Shown here piece by piece: positions 1-8,000 of a DNA stretch of 15,910 nucleotides (position 1 is its first letter; each line of letters opens with the position of its first letter). The DNA is from JAVJRN01 sp047635055. Its GTDB lineage: Bacteria; Bacteroidota; Bacteroidia; Cytophagales; Cyclobacteriaceae. The notes beneath the pieces are model-generated. The model had not been told where the DNA came from, made no database searches, and saw nothing but the letters and a program-made list of their open reading frames with translations. A program made the position numbers and the translations under genes. The stretch is from positions 1 through 15,910 of the forward strand of contig JBLIIJ010000093.1 of NCBI GenBank assembly GCA_047635055.1. Direction: 5' to 3'.

Positions 1-315
1 CGTCCCTATTTATTACCCAAGTAATAGGCATGCGCTTTTTTAAATACCACGATGTTCCTTTCACTTCAACCTAATGTTGCTCTTGATATCATCTGTCAAT
101 TATTTTTCGGCAAGTCATTGGGCAACTTTGACGCACAAGCCAAGTTGCTTTTTTAGGACTGAAGTGGAATTTCGGTTAGTTGCTACTTTGTAGTTTTGAT
201 TTTTGGATACTCATATTGAATAAAAGCAATGATGCTACTTTCTATATTGCGCGCTTGCTTCGAATTCTTGCTGATTGAAAAGGTGACTGAAATCAACATG
301 GGAAAACTCCATTAT
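1..315. other. Intergenic segment at left edge
   Basis: No gene can be supported here. In the third plus-strand frame a run of 23 codons is open from the edge to a TAA at 72-74. It could be the tail of an upstream gene, but the residues match no family I recognise. A terminator-like hairpin follows at 122-154, which fits a plus-strand gene ending just to the left. The rest, up to the manA stop codon at 316-318, shows nothing recognisable. Confidence 0.5.
122..154 (+). terminator. Rho-independent terminator-like hairpin
   Basis: Arms GCAACTT (122-128) and AAGTTGC (142-148) are perfectly complementary around a 13-base loop and are followed by six T (149-154). The layout is that of an intrinsic terminator for plus-strand transcription entering from the left edge. 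The 7-bp stem and long loop make it a modest one. Confidence 0.45.
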
Positions 316-1533
316 TCATAAAGCACTCGCTTTATAAATAATTGATCCTTCTTCAGCCGTTAGCTTATAATAACAGTCTGAGATGACCAATAGCGCCTCT
401 CCTTTTCGGGCATTTAAAACTTCCTTTTCGGCATCAAAAACTGCAACACCGCCATCCATTACCATCAATATTTCTGCTGTTTTCGAATCGTGATGGTAAC
501 TATCTCCTTTGCCTAAAGTAATTTGGCTAAGCACAAAATCACGAACGGGACTATCATATATTGTTTCCAAGCTGCTACCATCATTGCTTGTTTGGCCTGT
601 GAGAATGTTGGGAACAATACCTTTAAAATCAACATGCTTTAACAATTCAGGAACATCAACATGTTTGGGCGTTAATCCTGCTCTAAGCACATTGTCAGAA
701 TTGGCCATCAATTCCATATTTTGGCCTTCCAAATACGCATGGGGTATTCCTGCATCCTGAAAAACAGCTTCACCTTTGTTGACCTTCATCAAATTGAAAA
801 AATAAATCGAATAGATTCCTTTGTCAATTTTGGCGGACTCCCCAGCTGTGCTTACAGCCATTGCTGTCCAATAATCTGGATTTGCTTTATCAAGTTTGCC
901 TTCGGTATATTGAGGTAAGACTCTATTAATCAATGGTCTAAGTGTGCTTTCGGTAATTTCATCCGTTTCTTCCATAACCTTCTGATAAAGAGCGAAATAA
1001 TCATGTTTTTCCTCATCAAAAACCGCTATTAAATGGTTGAACTCTGGTACTTCCTTGAGTGTTTTCAAAAGCTTACTTGGCGTAAGAAAACCATGTAGTA
1101 ACCAAAATTCACCGAGCGCTACCATAATTTCGGGCTTATGGTTATCATCTTTATAATTTCTATTTGGTGCTGTTAACGGAATTCCCAGTTCATTTTCTTT
1201 GGCAAAGCCCTTCTCTGCTTCCGGTTTTGTTGGATGGACTTGAATAGACAGCATGTCCTTCACGTCCAAAATTTTGAATAAATATGGCAGTCGTCCAAAT
1301 TCTTTTGCTACTTTCACTCCCAATACTTCTGTACTATTCCTTTGGATAAATTCATCCAAATGTTCCTCTCCCTCATCAGTTAGTACTTTTGCTGGTGCAT
1401 TTACATGAGCGCCGAGCCAGTATTCTGCATACGTTTTAGGTTCCTTTTCAATGCCAAGCAGGTCAGGTATGAAATCATTTCCTCCCCATGCATAATTTTG
1501 GACGGCTCCTTTGAGTTTGAATATTTTGGACAT
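316..1533 (-). CDS. manA: Mannose-6-phosphate isomerase, class I
   Basis: A 405-residue cytoplasmic zinc enzyme that interconverts mannose 6-phosphate and fructose 6-phosphate, linking hexose metabolism to GDP-mannose and surface polysaccharide synthesis. The family zinc ligands are visible: Gln98 and His100 in the SIQVHP motif, Glu135 in the NHKPE motif, and His265 in GIPHAYLEG. The conserved arginine in NVLRAGLTPKH is at 284. The N-terminus (LKGAVQNYAWGG) and the C-terminal cupin are both present, and the length is normal for class I enzymes, so the gene is intact. It begins at ATG (1531-1533). It stands alone on the minus strand: the next minus-strand gene upstream ends at 1861 and has its own terminator. 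No clear terminator is seen after its stop. Confidence 0.95.
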   Translation of the reverse strand: MSKIFKLKGAVQNYAWGGNDFIPDLLGIEKEPKTYAEYWLGAHVNAPAKVLTDEGEEHLDEFIQRNSTEVLGVKVAKEFGRLPYLFKILDVKDMLSIQVHPTKPEAEKGFAKENELGIPLTAPNRNYKDDNHKPEIMVALGEFWLLHGFLTPSKLLKTLKEVPEFNHLIAVFDEEKHDYFALYQKVMEETDEITESTLRPLINRVLPQYTEGKLDKANPDYWTAMAVSTAGESAKIDKGIYSIYFFNLMKVNKGEAVFQDAGIPHAYLEGQNMELMANSDNVLRAGLTPKHVDVPELLKHVDFKGIVPNILTGQTSNDGSSLETIYDSPVRDFVLSQITLGKGDSYHHDSKTAEILMVMDGGVAVFDAEKEVLNARKGEALLVISDCYYKLTAEEGSIIYKASAL

Positions 1534-1803
1534 GATTTTTTTAGTTAATTAGCTTAGCGAGCATCGACTTTTACTCGCCTTAATTTTGCTACCTCGAAAT
1601 TGAATGAAAAAAGGATTTTTACCAAGTGAATCAAGTCTCCTTTTGCTTAAAAAGGAAGATAAGTAACAAGGCATATTTCAAAAGAGGAAATAACGTGACT
1701 TTAACCCACGTGATTTGCCTACCGGTAATCAAGAACCTCAGAGCACACTTGAGAAGTATGACCTTGGATACTTTCTTTTTCCTCGGTGCAAACATCAAAG
1801 AAA

Positions 1804-1824
1804 AAAACCCACAATGTGGGTTTT
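1804..1824 (-). terminator. Terminator of the permease gene
   Basis: Ten-base arms AAAACCCACA (1804-1813) and TGTGGGTTTT (1815-1824) are perfectly complementary. Read on the minus strand the hairpin is followed by a run of T, 37 bases after the permease stop. On the plus strand a T-run also follows, so it may work in both directions. Confidence 0.8.
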
Positions 1825-1860
1825 ACTTTTTTTAATGGAACGTGCTATTTTTCAGAACAT

Positions 1861-4452
1861 TTATTCGCTTCTTAAGGTGTCTATCGGATTCTTTCTGCTT
1901 GCTGTGTAACTTTTAAAACCAACCGTGATACAACCCAACCCTAACAACATCATTCCTGAAATTATGAATGACATTGCGCCTAAATCTATATGGTAGGCAA
2001 AAGAGCTCAACCACTCTGCTCCTTGTAAATAACTTATCGGTATGGCAAGCGCCAAGGCTATGACAATCAACCACACATAATCTTTGGCGAGTAACATCAC
2101 CAACTGCCATGAAGATGCACCATGCACTTTTCGAATACCGATTTCTTTTGTACGCTTCTCCGTGCTGTACGCACTCAGCCCAAATAATCCTAAGCATGCG
2201 ATAATTACAGAGACAATTACAAATAAGTTTGACAGTTTCCCCATCACTATTTCTGTTTCGTATTGTTCTCGATAGCTATCATCCAACCATTCCATCGCTA
2301 CAGGATATCCAGGATTCATCTGGCGTGTTACTCGATCAATTTCCTCGACAATGTTGCTGGCATTTGGCGTCACCTTGATCAAGGCCATTTCGACATATTG
2401 ATTCTCTGCCAGAATGATTTGCGGCTCTACGGCCTTATGTAAGCTACTTACGTTAAAATTATCTGCAACGCCGATTATACGACCTGACATCCCCCATACG
2501 GACAACTTTTTACCTATTGGCTCTGTAAAGCCCATCATCTGTACGGCTGCTTTATTGACCACAAACCGCATACTATCTGGTTGATCTCCATCACCAAATT
2601 TTTCTCCTTCCAATATCTTAACATCCATCATATTGAGGAAATTACCCGAAACGACCATGACGCCTACTTCATATGGCGTATTAGGATCTTGCCCATCCCA
2701 TTTGGCTGAGCTTGTGCTTCTTCCATAATTCACGGGGTTTCCAGATAAGCCAGCGACTTCCACCACACCAGAAATCCCCAAGAGTTCTTGTTTATAAGTA
2801 TCAAATTGGCCTTTCAAAGCTCCTCGCAGATAAACACCTGCTACATAATCGCGGTTCAATCCTGTATCTTTTGTGAGTAAATATTCGATCTGATGATGTA
2901 CTAAAATGGCGCCAAATAAAAGTATAAAGCTTACACCCACTTGAAAAATGACCAATACTTTTCTTACGTAAACGGCACCTTTGTCACTGCCATTATCGCC
3001 TTTCATGGCTTTTACCAAGTTGATACCAGCTAAACGGATAGCAGGGTAACTACCTGCTAAAAAGCTAGTTACCAAAATTGTAATCGTTATATATAACCAA
3101 AATTCTAGGCTTTGAGAACTCAGCGCGATCTGCTTGTCAATGAGGTGGTTAAACCAAGGCAAAGTTGCGAAGACTATGACTAAAGAAACGAAGGCAGCAA
3201 AGAATGTGTAAAGGAAAGCTTCAAATAGAAACTGCTTGGAAATCATGGACTTATGTGCTCCCATGACTTTGCGTAAGCCTATCTCCTTGGATCTCCGGCT
3301 TGCTCGTGCCGTACTCAGGTTCATAAAGTTGATACAGGCAATGACCAAAATCAAGATCGCTACGATTTTCATGATACTGACGTAGCGTATCTTTCCACCA
3401 ACCGCAGTTCCATTCTCGTATTGTCCATGGAGATACGTATTGGAAAATGGTTGTACCCAAAGTGTTTCACCGTTGGTGCGGTCAGTATGTGTTTCTATTT
3501 CATTGACGATCCGCTCGTTTACAGCTGCTACTTTAGTTTCATCAACCAATAGCGCAAAAATATTGAAAGCACCATTTTCCCAACTTTGCATCCATTCCGC
3601 TTGATCAATAAAGCTTTTGGCTGGTCGAACCCAATCCATCTCCATGGAAGAGCGCCCATACTTACTATCAAATATGCCTTGGATGACAACAGTTTCTTCT
3701 TGCTCATAAAGCAAGCTTTGCCCAATCAAATCGGCAAGCTTCTCTTCTGGTTTGAGATACTTTTCGGCCAATACTTCAGAAATCAATATGCCCGATAAAT
3801 CGTCATCGTTTATCGGTGTTCCTATAATGATGGGAAATGAAAAGGTCTCAAAAAAATTTTCACTGACGAATATGCCAGCTTCCATGGTGTTAGATTCGTC
3901 AAGCTTAAGTAATGATTTTATTGGTCGGCTTACCTCCGTGACGGTCACTACTTCAGGGTATTCTGTTTGGAGCACTGCGGCTAGAGGATGTGGAATATTA
4001 GAAGTTGTTTCCATCAAACCATCACTTTGCGCCATATTTCGTTTGACCGCTACAAGTCTGTCCTTATTGATGTGAAATTGATCTACCTGCTCTTCATCGG
4101 CTATCCATAGATAAATGAACATAGCAGCCGAAATGCCTACTATGAGCCCAAATAGATTAAGGGAAGAATAGCCGCGATACATTTTGGCATTGCGCCAAGC
4201 CGTCTTTAAATAGTTCTTGAATAACATGATTTGAAAATTTTGAGTTTTGAATGACCTTAAAATTCTGGGACGAATCAATCGGAGTACTTCTGTACGGAAA
4301 TACCTATTGGCTATTTTTTGTGATGATGCTGCTTCGAAGTAAAAGAGTTCAGTCAGGTCCCCTTCTATATCTTCGATTAAGTCCTTTCTACAGAACCATC
4401 TTAATAATTTTAGCCAAATCGTTGGTGGTTTGATGTCTTGGTTAACTGCCAA
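1861..4452 (-). CDS. ABC transporter permease (FtsX/MacB type) with N-terminal permease-prefix domain
   Basis: An 863-residue inner-membrane protein. Residues 1-75 form a cytoplasmic permease-prefix region. Then come a first transmembrane helix (about 98-118), a large extracytoplasmic MacB-like domain, an FtsX core (about 361-475) with the signature KEIGLRKVMGAHK, a fifth helix near 496-520, a second periplasmic domain, and a second FtsX core (about 737-846) with KEIGIRKVHGAS. This duplicated layout is known from Bacteroidota permeases that work with a separate MacB/LolD-type ATPase, and no ATPase is encoded here. The start is TTG (4450-4452), 11 bases inside the PadR gene. The first ATG in frame is residue 76 and would delete the whole prefix domain, so TTG is preferred. 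The overlap suggests translational coupling to padR. The substrate cannot be told from sequence: peptide, lipoprotein or drug efflux are all possible. Confidence 0.92.
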   Translation of the reverse strand: MAVNQDIKPPTIWLKLLRWFCRKDLIEDIEGDLTELFYFEAASSQKIANRYFRTEVLRLIRPRILRSFKTQNFQIMLFKNYLKTAWRNAKMYRGYSSLNLFGLIVGISAAMFIYLWIADEEQVDQFHINKDRLVAVKRNMAQSDGLMETTSNIPHPLAAVLQTEYPEVVTVTEVSRPIKSLLKLDESNTMEAGIFVSENFFETFSFPIIIGTPINDDDLSGILISEVLAEKYLKPEEKLADLIGQSLLYEQEETVVIQGIFDSKYGRSSMEMDWVRPAKSFIDQAEWMQSWENGAFNIFALLVDETKVAAVNERIVNEIETHTDRTNGETLWVQPFSNTYLHGQYENGTAVGGKIRYVSIMKIVAILILVIACINFMNLSTARASRRSKEIGLRKVMGAHKSMISKQFLFEAFLYTFFAAFVSLVIVFATLPWFNHLIDKQIALSSQSLEFWLYITITILVTSFLAGSYPAIRLAGINLVKAMKGDNGSDKGAVYVRKVLVIFQVGVSFILLFGAILVHHQIEYLLTKDTGLNRDYVAGVYLRGALKGQFDTYKQELLGISGVVEVAGLSGNPVNYGRSTSSAKWDGQDPNTPYEVGVMVVSGNFLNMMDVKILEGEKFGDGDQPDSMRFVVNKAAVQMMGFTEPIGKKLSVWGMSGRIIGVADNFNVSSLHKAVEPQIILAENQYVEMALIKVTPNASNIVEEIDRVTRQMNPGYPVAMEWLDDSYREQYETEIVMGKLSNLFVIVSVIIACLGLFGLSAYSTEKRTKEIGIRKVHGASSWQLVMLLAKDYVWLIVIALALAIPISYLQGAEWLSSFAYHIDLGAMSFIISGMMLLGLGCITVGFKSYTASRKNPIDTLRSE

Positions 4453-4786
4453 TAAAATCGAATTGATAAGCTATGTTCGGTACGGCATTCCACAGTTTTT
4501 CACGAGATGCCTTCACCGTGTGCAGTACCTTTACTCCGGTTTTGGTTACAGCAAAAAATTTCTTGCGCTTTCCACCACGAACCGCAGTGGCTTCCCCAAA
4601 TTGCGAGTCTACATATCCCTTTTCCTCCATACGATCCAAAGCTGTTCGCATAGCGCCAAGGCTCACGGTTCTGTCAAGATTTTTTTCTATATGCTGTTTG
4701 ATCGAAACACCATAAGCTTCATCTTCTAGAATCATAATCGTGAGTAAGACGATCTCTTCAAACTCTCCTATTGAATATTTTCCCAT
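4442..4786 (-). CDS. PadR-family transcriptional regulator
   Basis: A 114-residue protein with the PadR winged helix-turn-helix: an N-terminal helix (GEFEEIVLLTIMIL), a YGVSIKQHIE segment, the recognition-helix region TVSLGAMRTALDRMEEKGYVDS, and a basic wing (RGGKRKKFFAVTKTG, about 70-84). These proteins bind DNA as dimers and usually repress their own operon. The C-terminal dimerisation helix is short. The gene starts at ATG (4784-4786), and its last 11 bases overlap the permease start, so the two form one unit. The pairing of PadR with a prefix-domain permease is common in Cytophagales and implies control of the transporter. The direct repeats 14 bases upstream are the natural candidate binding site. 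Confidence 0.92.
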   Translation of the reverse strand: MGKYSIGEFEEIVLLTIMILEDEAYGVSIKQHIEKNLDRTVSLGAMRTALDRMEEKGYVDSQFGEATAVRGGKRKKFFAVTKTGVKVLHTVKASREKLWNAVPNIAYQFDFIGS

Positions 4787-4800
4787 ACTTTTAAGAATTA

Positions 4801-4841
4801 AAATCTAAATGTAGTTAAAATATTTAAATCTAAAAGTAGTT
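4801..4841 (-). promoter_or_regulatory. Direct repeats upstream of padR, candidate PadR operator
   Basis: Two 16-base copies, AAATCTAAATGTAGTT (4801-4816) and AAATCTAAAAGTAGTT (4826-4841), differ at one base and start 25 bases apart. On the minus strand they read AACTACnTTTAGATTT and lie 14 bases before the padR start codon. The proximal copy contains TACATTTA, close to the Bacteroidota -7 consensus TAnnTTTG. The repetition is seen directly. The role as operator for autoregulation of padR and the permease is inferred from position. Confidence 0.5.
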
Positions 4842-4897
4842 TTTATTAAAAAGGGGAATGTTGGATTTATTAAATCAACCATCTAGGATAGCTTTTC

Positions 4898-4913
4898 CTT
4901 AACCCAACTTGAA
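4898..4913 (+). repeat. Left terminal inverted repeat of the IS
   Basis: CTTAACCCAACTTGAA, perfectly complementary to 6863-6878. The match stops at the base outside (4897) and the base inside (4914). Confidence 0.85.
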
Positions 4914-4956
4914 AATTTTTACACACAACATATTGTAATACAGATAGTTACGTAAA

Positions 4957-6713
4957 TTATATTTGTAATTTGGTCACAACTTTTAATTTCCTCATGTATG
5001 GTCTGCCTTTAAAGTTCAGCGCATCATATTTTTTTTTCGCCTCTACATTTGGTCGTGTACAGCGCTTAGTATGAATACGTTTGTTGTCTTTGGCATCTAT
5101 ACTAATCATGCAACACCTCTGAGCGCTCATATTTTCTGCAATCGTTTTCCAGCTGTAGTACTGGCCGGATGTTCAGATCGGTTTTCAAACACCTGAAACT
5201 TGATTCAACTTCTCTGGTAAGGTTATACAAATCCCAGATTTGCTCTTCGTCAAGGGATTCTTTTGAATATCGCAGGAAGTATTCTCCTGCTGGTTTCTAC
5301 TTGTCTTTGACCCTTGTTCTTTTGATTTGGGTGATGCCTCCTTGCGCTGTATCCCCCATATATTCAATACTGTATAGTTTAGCTACTTTTGAGTGTTGGT
5401 CTTTCAATCGGCCTATGGCTTCATGTACTGTCACTATCTTTTTGGTTCGTTTGGGGATCGTTAATCCCTTGTTGAGATAGCTGAGTCTCTCTTCAAATCT
5501 ATCGGTAATTTTAGCATCCATTGACTTTTCTTTCAATGCTTTTTGTTCACTTTTTATAGTAAAAATAGATCCGACTTGTTTTGAACTGATATCTTGCTGA
5601 CCTCTATTTTATGACCTCTATTGTCTGTAAGAATGGTTGCTTCTTCTGATGTGAACGTATAGGAAGCTGGGCGTATACGGCTCACACAGACATAATCATG
5701 CCCTTTTTCTTTTATTGCTTCAAGGGTATCTTCGGTAGAGATTCCTGCATCCATGACGACAATAGGTTTTTCTTCTACAAAGTGGAGTTTATCCTCTACC
5801 TCATTAAGCATTGCATTAATGGTAGATGACTCGCTTATTATATTGCCTAGAAATAATTGACTGTAGCGAACATATCCCTGATTATCAATGGCCATGGCTA
5901 ATCCAATGAGTCGGCAATCATTGCATTTCTCTTTGCTACGCTTAAAATTAGCCTTTTGACAACCTAGCATTTGGCCTTCAAAATAGACGTTTTTCAGGTC
6001 ATAGATAATAATTTCATTACGCTCGCTGAAAAGGTTTGTGCACAGGGTGTAAAGTTCCTTTTCGATGAAATCCTTCTGATTATAAAGCATAATGGCTGCC
6101 TGATATAATCGATACAGAGTAGTTGAAAAACCCTCTTCTCCATATAGCTCCATGGCTCCAGAGTTTGCCTGTAACCACCTTTCCGTTTCCAATTCACTCG
6201 AAGGATGTAGCAGCTTGGCTGTTAGCAGCATTTGAGCCATGCTTATCTGTGTTTCGTTCAGCCCTATCTGGGAGAAAAGGGTATCGATCCCTAGTCTGTT
6301 AAAAGCTTGCTTGCAAAGCCATTTTCCTCCGATTGTTTTGCTTTCTTCCTATTCGGTGCTCTCCAAATTGACTTTCTCATAAGTTTTTCCGGAGCTGTAA
6401 CAATAGCCGTTTTTCTTCTCTCACTAGGAAACAATCCCTTTGACTGTATCTCCCTTGTGAATCGTTGTACTAGTACTTCAATGGCCGTATGCATGTCATT
6501 GAAGATAGATTCAAATCCTGTGAGCAACATTTCAATGCGATCTGATAGTGCTTTATATTTATCAACAGGGAAGTCTTCAAACTTACCCATATTGAGTATC
6601 GTTTGCTGACGGACTTTGTTGCCCACCTTGAAGCCATGCACTAATCTATAATAGAGGTATACTACATCGGAATTTTTGTTCTTCTTTTCAATTCGCCTGA
6701 TTTTCCTATGCCA
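4957..6713 (-). pseudogene. IS1634-like transposase, inactivated
   Basis: The pieces join into one transposase. The N-terminal part has YLYYRLVHGFKVGNKVRQQT and has no in-frame ATG. After a frame change near 6410-6425 the path runs through KVNLESTE, a TAG (6349-6351) and WLCKQAFNRLGID into the long piece 5554-6240. That piece carries the first catalytic Asp (IIIYDLKNVYFEG) and the second (IVVMDAGIST). A one-base shift near 5565-5575 leads to KSEQKALKEKSMDAKITDRFEE. An in-frame TAG at 5297-5299, where CAG would fit, precedes GEYFLRYSKESLDEEQIW and the Glu motif REVESSFRCLKTDL. After NIRPV (near 5159) a stretch usually present in the family is missing and the frame changes. The true C-terminus (KRIHTKRCTRPNVEAKKKYD onward) ends at TAA 4957-4959. 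All three DDE residues survive, but no full-length protein can be made. The start coordinate is approximate. Confidence 0.85.
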
Positions 6714-6862
6714 ATAGGTGCAAATCAGATATATTGTACAGATATTTGGGTCAGAACTAATCAGATTTAAGTGCTTTAAACCACCATGAATCGCTATAAC
6801 CGCATTATTATCTAAAAAAAAATTAAAATAATCGGGTTTACCCCATTTGTGGAGGCTGAATC

Positions 6863-6878
6863 TTCAAGTTGGGTTAAG
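6863..6878 (-). repeat. Right terminal inverted repeat of the IS
   Basis: TTCAAGTTGGGTTAAG, the exact complement of 4898-4913. It lies upstream of the transposase start, as expected for the 5' end of the element. Confidence 0.85.
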
Positions 6879-6886
6879 CAAGGTTA

Positions 6887-6918
6887 ATTTAATTTTAAAC
6901 TGAAGGTTAAAATTAAAT
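6887..6918. repeat. AT-only inverted repeat next to the IS
   Basis: Twelve-base arms ATTTAATTTTAA (6887-6898) and TTAAAATTAAAT (6907-6918) surround an 8-base spacer. It starts 8 bases outside the right IS end. No T-run follows, so it is not an obvious terminator. In AT-rich DNA such a stem is not strongly significant. Confidence 0.45.
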
Positions 6919-6961
6919 CAAAAAACTAAATATCAGCAGTTGTGCGGATGAGGTTTTATTA

Positions 6962-6990
6962 GAATTCCGAGGCAGTGCCTCGGAGAATTC
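6962..6990 (-). terminator. Strong GC-rich hairpin after the peroxidase gene
   Basis: CCGAGGCA (6967-6974) pairs with TGCCTCGG (6976-6983) around one base. The stem is extended by GAATTC on both sides (6962-6967 and 6985-6990) with one bulged A. It lies 43 bases past the peroxidase stop. On the minus strand the sequence after it is AT-rich (TAATAAAA) but has no clean T-run, so it may be a terminator, a transcript-stabilising 3' stem or a repetitive palindrome. The structure is seen; the role is inferred. Confidence 0.5.
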
Positions 6991-7033
6991 TTCTGATAAC
7001 AGTATTTTCATTAAGGGAAAAATAATCCCCTGT

Positions 7034-7558
7034 CTATCGCTTTACTCCTAAAACCCAATCAAGAATCTTCGTATCCATAGGATTCTCTCCGGACGCGTAG
7101 AACTTTATAAGTTTTCCATTTTCGTCTATCAGATACTTACAAAAATTCCAGCTGGGCTCTTGATCGTTCCACCCGTTCTCCGCCTTAGTTGTGAGCCATT
7201 GATATAGAGGATCCTTCTGGCTTCCTTTCACATCGATTTTAGTAAGAATATCGAAAGTGACACCATAATTCTTTTGGCAAAAGGCGCTGATTTGGTCATT
7301 TGTCCCTGGTTCTTGACCACCAAACTGATTAGAGGGAACGCCCAAAATCGACACCTTATCTCCATGAAGTTCATGCAGTGATTGAAAATCCTCATATTGC
7401 GGCGTATAGCCACAGGCCGAAGCTGTATTCACTATGATTAATTTCTTTCCTTTATACTTTGCCATGGTTGTCTTTTCGCCATTCAGCATTTCTATATCTA
7501 TACTGTGTATATCCATTGTACTTATATTTAATTGTAAAATTAAAATCAATAAAAACAT
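7034..7558 (-). CDS. Glutathione peroxidase family protein (Cys type)
   Basis: A 174-residue thioredoxin-fold peroxidase that reduces hydrogen or organic peroxides. The catalytic residues are visible: Cys49 in NTASACGYTPQY, Gln82 in SNQFGGQEPGT, and Trp137 and Asn138 in PSWNFCKYLI. Cys94 (AFCQKNYGVTF) sits where the resolving Cys of thioredoxin-dependent members lies, so thioredoxin rather than glutathione is the likely reductant. Cys140, directly after the WNF motif, is unusual. The first 12 residues are very hydrophobic (MFLLILILQLNI), like a minimal signal sequence without a basic start. If Met15 were used instead, the protein would be cytosolic and of usual length. The start used here is 13 bases after the DUF4174 stop, so the two genes are surely cotranscribed. 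Confidence 0.92.
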   Translation of the reverse strand: MFLLILILQLNISTMDIHSIDIEMLNGEKTTMAKYKGKKLIIVNTASACGYTPQYEDFQSLHELHGDKVSILGVPSNQFGGQEPGTNDQISAFCQKNYGVTFDILTKIDVKGSQKDPLYQWLTTKAENGWNDQEPSWNFCKYLIDENGKLIKFYASGENPMDTKILDWVLGVKR

Positions 7559-7571
7559 ATGCTATTACCTT

Positions 7572-8000
7572 TTACTGTTCGCGCTTTATTTCACTTCTTC
7601 TCATAGGCATGGTATCGATCTTATCGAAAATGATTTGAAGATCAGAATGTACACTCCCCTCCCATTTCAAACCACCATCTTTGCCTATCAAAATAATTTT
7701 TTGTTCTTTTTCTAAGTTAAACTCGCTTATCAACATTCCCATCAACTGGTACCTCAAAAAGTCACCCTTTAGGAGTTTATCACTATCGTTTAAGATCCTG
7801 ATTTCCTCTTTTTCAAGTGATATTAGCACCACAACAATGTCTCGTTCATTTATCTCCTCCACTTGAGTAACCCACAAATCTTCTTGACTAGCGGTTATAC
7901 ATTTCGTAAATTGAATAACAATCCTATTCTTCCATAAATAAGCGTCAAGCCCAGATGGCTGTATTGGTGATATTAGACTCAGCATGATGATGATAAACAT
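7572..8000 (-). CDS. DUF4174 domain-containing protein, probably exported
   Basis: A 142-residue protein. A short hydrophobic N-terminus (MFIIIMLSLISPIQPSG) looks like a signal peptide. The mature part carries features of DUF4174: the opening LDAYLWKNRIVIQF (18-31), ERDIVVVLI (52-60), and the end IILIGKDGGLKWEG (102-115) and IDTMPMRRSEIKR (128-140). The fold has been linked to thioredoxin-like domains, but no CxxC is present (only Cys34), and the biochemical role is unknown. It is the first gene of a pair with the peroxidase 13 bases downstream, which suggests an oxidative-stress role at the envelope. That link is inference from position. The ATG is at 7998-8000. Confidence 0.82.
   Translation of the reverse strand: MFIIIMLSLISPIQPSGLDAYLWKNRIVIQFTKCITASQEDLWVTQVEEINERDIVVVLISLEKEEIRILNDSDKLLKGDFLRYQLMGMLISEFNLEKEQKIILIGKDGGLKWEGSVHSDLQIIFDKIDTMPMRRSEIKREQ

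Larger units (their letters stand above)
4898..6878 (-). mobile_element. Decayed IS1634-like insertion sequence (about 1.98 kb)
   Basis: The element is bounded by perfect 16-bp inverted repeats CTTAACCCAACTTGAA (4898-4913) and its complement (6863-6878). It is filled by the remains of one minus-strand DDE transposase of the IS4 superfamily, IS1634-like. The size suits that family. No target-site duplication is visible next to the ends, and the transposase is broken in several places, so the element is old and cannot move itself. It lies between the padR control region and the peroxidase unit without breaking a recognisable gene. Confidence 0.85.

Noticed and set aside
509..918. Plus-strand open frames of 83 and 65 codons
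   Set aside because: They lie opposite manA, whose family motifs are all present on the minus strand.
1626..1909. Plus-strand open frames of 64-69 codons
   Set aside because: They cross the terminator hairpin at 1804-1824 and the permease end and have no protein-like features.
3752..4075. Plus-strand frame of 107 codons
   Set aside because: It is a shadow of the permease gene, which has clear domain structure on the other strand.
5169..5480. Plus-strand frame of 103 codons
   Set aside because: It is antisense to the transposase segment with the REVESSFR motif.
6307..6609. Plus-strand frame of 100 codons
   Set aside because: It is antisense to the N-terminal transposase fragment.
4886..6890. 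Target-site duplication around the IS1634-like element
   Set aside because: The bases outside the two inverted repeats (GCTTTTC on the left, CAAGGTT on the right) share no direct repeat.
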